NCBI RefSeq assembly: GCF_000293805.1
Contig: NZ_AMBZ01000005.1
Span: 248,001-312,000, forward strand
Direction: 5' to 3'
Origin: Paenibacillus alvei DSM 29
GTDB taxonomy: Bacteria > Bacillota > Bacilli > Paenibacillales > Paenibacillaceae
Length of the DNA: 64,000 nucleotides
A model generated the notes under the pieces. It was not told where the DNA came from. It was given only the letters and a program-made list of their open reading frames with translations, and searched no databases. This document shows positions 60,810 through 64,000 of this stretch, piece by piece. The position numbers were made by a program, and so were the translations under genes. Every line of letters begins with the position of its first letter. The stretch's first letter is position 1.

Positions 60810-62236
60810 TTAGTTATAAACTTAGTTCAGGGAATAAAGAAGGTGGCAACTGTTTTTCCGCTACCACCATTGTATCATTAGCTTGCCGCCCGTTCAGGTA
60901 AAGCGGTAAGACGGTATTCGGTTTTGTTCTTTATCATGCTGTAAAGGATGTTTACTAGCTTTCGCATGATGCAGATTATTGCTTGCTTCTTCTTTTTGCC
61001 TTCGTTGAGCCGCTTTTCATAATAAGCATGGAATAAAGGATTGAGCGGCTTCTTAGAGTTTCTAGCGGTCTGAACTTGTCTGACTGCTAATCCCCATAGT
61101 ATCTTATTTAACGCTCGATTTCCCTGCCTTTGGTTGCGGTCTTTGCCTCTGCCGCCGCTACTCATTTGGCTTGGCGTAAGCCCTGCGTACTTGGCTAGCT
61201 TGTCAGCACTGGTAAAACGGGCAATGTCTCCGACTTCCGCCACGATTGCCGAAGCAGTCACGTCATCAATGCCCGTAAACGTGTTCAGCTTGAATTCAAG
61301 TTTCTGCATGATGTCTCGAATATGATTCTCCACATCGCTCATTTCACGATGAACGTCACGAATTTGGTTCACATGGCTTTGGACTAGGAAATCCCGATGC
61401 TCCTGACCGTTCCGCTTCGTATTCCCGTCAGTTTGAACGCCTTCTATGATGAGGGCTGCTTTCTTGGTAGAGCAGACATTATTGCTATTCTTACGAAGAA
61501 ACAGCGTAAGGTCTTCTAGTGTGACCCCCTCAAGCAAATATGGGGAAGGATACTCATGCCAAAAGGCTAGAGCTGTTCTCCCGTCCACCTCGGAGAAGAA
61601 CTTGCTGTAACTTGGATAATTGTAGCTTAATTGCGTGTGAAGCTGATTCTTGAGCATGACCAGGGTATCCCGTAAGCTGTAACGCCGCATCACAAGCTGT
61701 TTCAGAATCCAGTAATCGTCTTGTGGGTGCGCGTTTGGCAACCTGTCCAGTTCATCAAGCAACAGCTTGGCAATGTTCTCTGCATCCCAACTATCATGCT
61801 TCTCCGTCATGGCATAGCTTTTACGCTTCCAGTTGGAAAGAGCGGCATTGACCTCTTTGACTAGGAAATGATTCTCGACAAGGTAAACGGCTAATGACCT
61901 TCCATAGCCGCCCACATCCTCAAGTCCGAATACAACTGTCATGCCTTCCTGAACATGCTTCTTGACCTACTTACCACCGCAGGGAAAGCCGATGGCTTGT
62001 TCTCAATTTCAATGACCTCTAGCTTCTCATTCCAACAGTTAATGACAACAGCGGTATGCGTCCGCTTATGTAAATCAACGCCTACATAAATAAACTGTTC
62101 CTTGCGATGTCTCATGGTGAGTATCCCCTTGGCCGCTTATAGCGATTAGGGAAAAAGAATAGCCGCATCGTCTGTTTAGTATTCTCCCGAAGGGATACAT
62201 TGAAGGGTAAGCGTGTCCATTCTTCCTCTATAATCG
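60810..62236 (-). mobile_element. IS110-family element (approximate ends)
   Basis: Contains the transposase gene and, upstream of it, about 120 bp of non-coding sequence, the region where IS110 elements encode their bridge RNA. The 3' end joins a truncated HINT gene near 60810; the 5' end lies near the end of the serine recombinase. No inverted ends were seen, as expected for IS110. Exact ends are uncertain. Confidence 0.6.
60878..62115 (-). pseudogene. IS110-family transposase, frameshifted near the N-terminus
   Basis: ATG 62115 opens FIYVGVDLHKRTHTAVV with the first Asp of the DEDD RuvC-like domain. The frame breaks at about 61970 (after AFPAVV) and resumes as KKHVQEGMTVVFGLEDVGGYGR. The C-terminal Tnp20 domain is complete (FTGIDDVTASAIVAEVGD, AGLTPSQMSSGGRG, the catalytic Ser region). 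A one- or two-base change restores a protein of about 410 residues. Confidence 0.75.
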
Positions 62237-62243
62237 CTATAAG
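62136..62243. repeat. 13-bp inverted repeat at the IS110/recombinase junction
   Basis: CTTATAGCGATTA at 62136-62148 and its exact complement TAATCGCTATAAG at 62231-62243 enclose 82 bp upstream of the IS110 transposase. The right arm includes the recombinase stop codon. It could form a large hairpin or mark the insertion boundary. Confidence 0.6.
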
Positions 62244-63014
62244 ATGGCTTGATGTAATCCTGTTGCGGTAATGCCGCCATATTGATACTGACCTTCATAA
62301 AGTGCTTTACGGTCAAGTATCCGTTTGACTTGTACTTTCGTGAACTGCTTGCCTTGTTGTGTAGTAAAGCCTTCTTGGTTCAGTTGAAATGCGATTTCCG
62401 ATAAAGACCAATTCGGGTTCTGTTCCCGTATGTCAAAGAGCCTTTTTACTGCCTGGGCTTGCTTATCGTTCACTTCAATTGCTTTCTGTCCTTTACGGGC
62501 TATGTAGCCAAATGCCACCCGTCCACCTGCGTAGCCGCCCTCTTGGGCTTTCTTGTTGCGTCCTCTGCCTAGCTTTAGGGCGATTTCTAGCCGCTGATAC
62601 TGGTCGAGCAATTCCATAAGTCCATTGATTAGGAAATCGCTTGGGTCTTTCTTATGGATGGAATAAGTCGGTTGCTCGATGCTTTTCACATCTACGCCGT
62701 ACTTCTTGAACTCCCGATGAACCAATACTTTCACGATGTCAGACCGCCATAAACGGCTTGTATTCAGGACAACAACAGCATCATAGTCTCCGGGTAGCTA
62801 GGGCGGCTAACATGCTCTGAAAGCCGATTCTGTCCACTTCAAGAGCATTCTCATCCACCTTCGCTCCACTAATGCCTTCATCCGTAAAGATGTCCTGCAA
62901 GTTCCATCCTTGCTCCTGACAATAGGAGCGGATTTCATCTTGTTGGTACGCTAAACTGTAACTGTCTTTGTCTTGTCCACTTGTTGAAACTCTGACGTAA
63001 CCGATGACATTCAT
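62237..63014 (-). pseudogene. serine recombinase, frameshifted
   Basis: The first frame has the resolvase N-terminus (GYVRVSTSGQDKDSYSLAYQ with the catalytic Ser, DEGISGAK). The second has the Recombinase domain (GRVAFGYIARKGQ, LSEIAFQLNQEGFTT). They join if one base is removed from GGG at 62792-62794, giving TGDYDAVVVLNTSRLWR. The whole would be about 260 residues. It might have acted on repeats in this region, but no site is shown. Confidence 0.75.
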
Positions 63015-63056
63015 GCTGTTTCCTCCCCCTCCGTTACGATAATCACAATTTCCGTT

Positions 63057-63102
63057 ACGTTACAACGTCACACAACTGTTATATGACGTTACAGCGTCAC
63101 AC
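63057..63102. promoter_or_regulatory. 17-bp direct repeats, candidate operators
   Basis: ACGTTACAACGTCACAC (63057-63073) and ACGTTACAGCGTCACAC (63086-63102) recur with a 29-bp period between the divergent recombinase and XRE genes. Likely binding sites for the XRE protein. Confidence 0.55.
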
Positions 63103-63165
63103 GCAATGTGTTTTATCGTAAATCATGAATATAGTGGTTCATATACCGTTGGGGGAAAGTATGCT

Positions 63166-63372
63166 ATGAAAATCAAGATTAGATTGCAGGAACTGTTAGA
63201 CGAACGAAATATTTCTCAACGTCAACTTGCACTTATGGTCGATATGCGTCCCGGCATAATAAATGCTCTTTGCAGGGGAACAACGGATAGAATTTACATC
63301 AGCACCCTTGAGCAGATATGTAAAGCCTTGAACGTACACATCCATGAGTTAATTGACATGGAAGATAAATAG
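63166..63372 (+). CDS. XRE-family HTH regulator
   Basis: A 68-residue Cro/CI-type protein made of one helix-turn-helix (ISQRQLALMVDMRPGIINALCRG) and the usual LEQICKALNVHIHELIDM end. GGGGGAAAG precedes ATG 63166. It is divergent from the serine recombinase and has paired direct repeats in its upstream region, so autoregulation and control of the recombinase are likely. Confidence 0.85.
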   Translation: MKIKIRLQELLDERNISQRQLALMVDMRPGIINALCRGTTDRIYISTLEQICKALNVHIHELIDMEDK

Positions 63373-63637
63373 TGCCGCCCCTCAGAGCCATTAGGAGAGA
63401 CGCCCAACGTGACGGAAGGAATCGACGACGGAACTCTATCTCTGACTCTTGAGTAAAGTATCCGTAAAGTTATCCGCCCGTCTTTACTAATCCCCAAAAG
63501 AATCTAGAATCCCCCTGAAATGCAGACCGCCGCTCGGTGTGTCTGCTGTTTCTTTTTCAAGTGATTCTTAGCTTGATTCTTCTTTAATTGAATCTTGTTA
63601 ATGATTATTATTAGTGAGACTCTTTGACGGTCTACAA
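63373..63637. other. intergenic, no gene seen
   Basis: No supported frame or RNA; leads into the palindrome cluster. Confidence 0.4.
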
Positions 63638-63714
63638 CAGACTTTATGTCTGCCTTTCAGACTCTCAGTCTTGCATAACCGACTCTGCGTCAAATCCGTA
63701 GACACATTGTCTAC
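63638..63714. repeat. cluster of small AGAC/GTCT palindromes
   Basis: CAGAC-5-GTCTG (63638-63652), AGACT-3-AGTCT (63659-63671), GAC-5-GTC (63681-63691) and GTAGAC-5-GTCTAC (63698-63714) follow one another. CAACAGAC also recurs nearby (about 63634, 63735, 63779). Confidence 0.55.
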
Positions 63715-63792
63715 AGCCCCTGTTTTCTAGCCATCAACAGACTGTATGGCGGTTATCAGGACAGAGAGTTTGATGAGACAACAGACTCGACA

Positions 63793-64000
63793 TTATTGAC
63801 CGTTCATATCGGGCGGAAAGCGTAATGCCGACTCCGATTTTAGGAACTGAGCATAGCTGTCGAGAATTTCCTTTTCAGCGTTTTTGTCCATTGGCAAGCG
63901 TCTTTCATGAAGTCTTTGAAGTCTAGCGATAAACGCCTTGTACTCATCACGCTTCACTATCCCTTGAACCCATAGCGTCAACTCTCTTTCATTGACCTGC
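63793..64000 (-). CDS. C-terminal end of an unidentified gene
   Basis: An open frame runs from the window edge to a stop at 63793 (at least 68 residues), helical and charged (YKAFIARLQRLHERRLP, AEKEILDSYAQFLKSESALRF). The start lies outside the window. Not recognised. Confidence 0.5.
   Translation of the reverse strand, partial: QVNERELTLWVQGIVKRDEYKAFIARLQRLHERRLPMDKNAEKEILDSYAQFLKSESALRFPPDMNGQ

Noticed and set aside
60638..60901. plus-strand frame duplicated at 52254, as a second gene
   Set aside because: It is the antisense of the duplicated HINT domain.

Overview
The window looks like a Firmicutes chromosome, most likely Paenibacillus or a close relative. It has GGAGG-type ribosome binding sites, frequent GTG/TTG starts, an ECF sigma/DUF4179 pair, and a WapA/Rhs-type secreted YD-repeat toxin whose signal peptide suits a monoderm cell. 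About 0-16 kb is ordinary chromosome. About 16.8-64 kb is lower in GC, highly repetitive and full of broken genes and mobile elements, so it behaves as an accessory region.

0-16.7 kb holds an ECF sigma factor with its DUF4179 partner, a small basic protein, an M29 aminopeptidase, an MFS transporter, a coiled-coil/DUF2325 pair, a YciI-like protein, a DJ-1/PfpI protein coupled to a WYL regulator, a zinc-ribbon/GyrI-like protein, a DinB-like protein, a broken erythromycin esterase, hflX behind an apparent attenuator leader (short uORF plus terminator), a small secreted protein, and an HXXEE membrane protein with a TetR regulator.

16.9-40.7 kb holds nine genes and at least two remnants of an unusual secreted family. 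Most have a signal peptide, tandem lectin-like beta-sandwich modules of several unrelated types, and one Rhs-style YD hairpin at one end or between modules. Inside this family sits the main Rhs/YD gene (22578-27959): signal peptide, YD repeats, Rhs core, HINT domain and a C-terminal toxin, followed by its immunity gene. One lectin-YD gene lies directly upstream of it in the same transcription unit. Five family members are broken, mostly by one-base indels in homopolymers.

40.8-60.8 kb is a graveyard or reservoir of about ten Rhs C-terminal toxin/immunity cassettes, all on the minus strand. Nearly every cassette is toxin tip, immunity gene, terminator hairpin, then in eight places a conserved repeat (here called R) that abuts a differently truncated next Rhs piece. 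Payloads include a lipase-like domain, a HicA RNase paired with a HicB immunity protein, an Ntox17-like domain, a colicin E3-like domain and several unnamed ones. A second large Rhs gene (54221-58242) lacks its N-terminus. Mobile elements include an intact IS4-family element with a 9-bp target duplication placed exactly between a toxin tip and its immunity gene, IS3 and IS110 remnants, and a frameshifted IS110 element.

60.8-64 kb holds the IS110 element, a frameshifted serine recombinase, an XRE regulator with direct-repeat operators, a cluster of small AGAC/GTCT palindromes, and a partial gene at the window end. All family names come from reading the sequence; no database search was possible. 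The many one-base homopolymer differences could be real mutations or assembly errors, and this affects all intact/broken calls.
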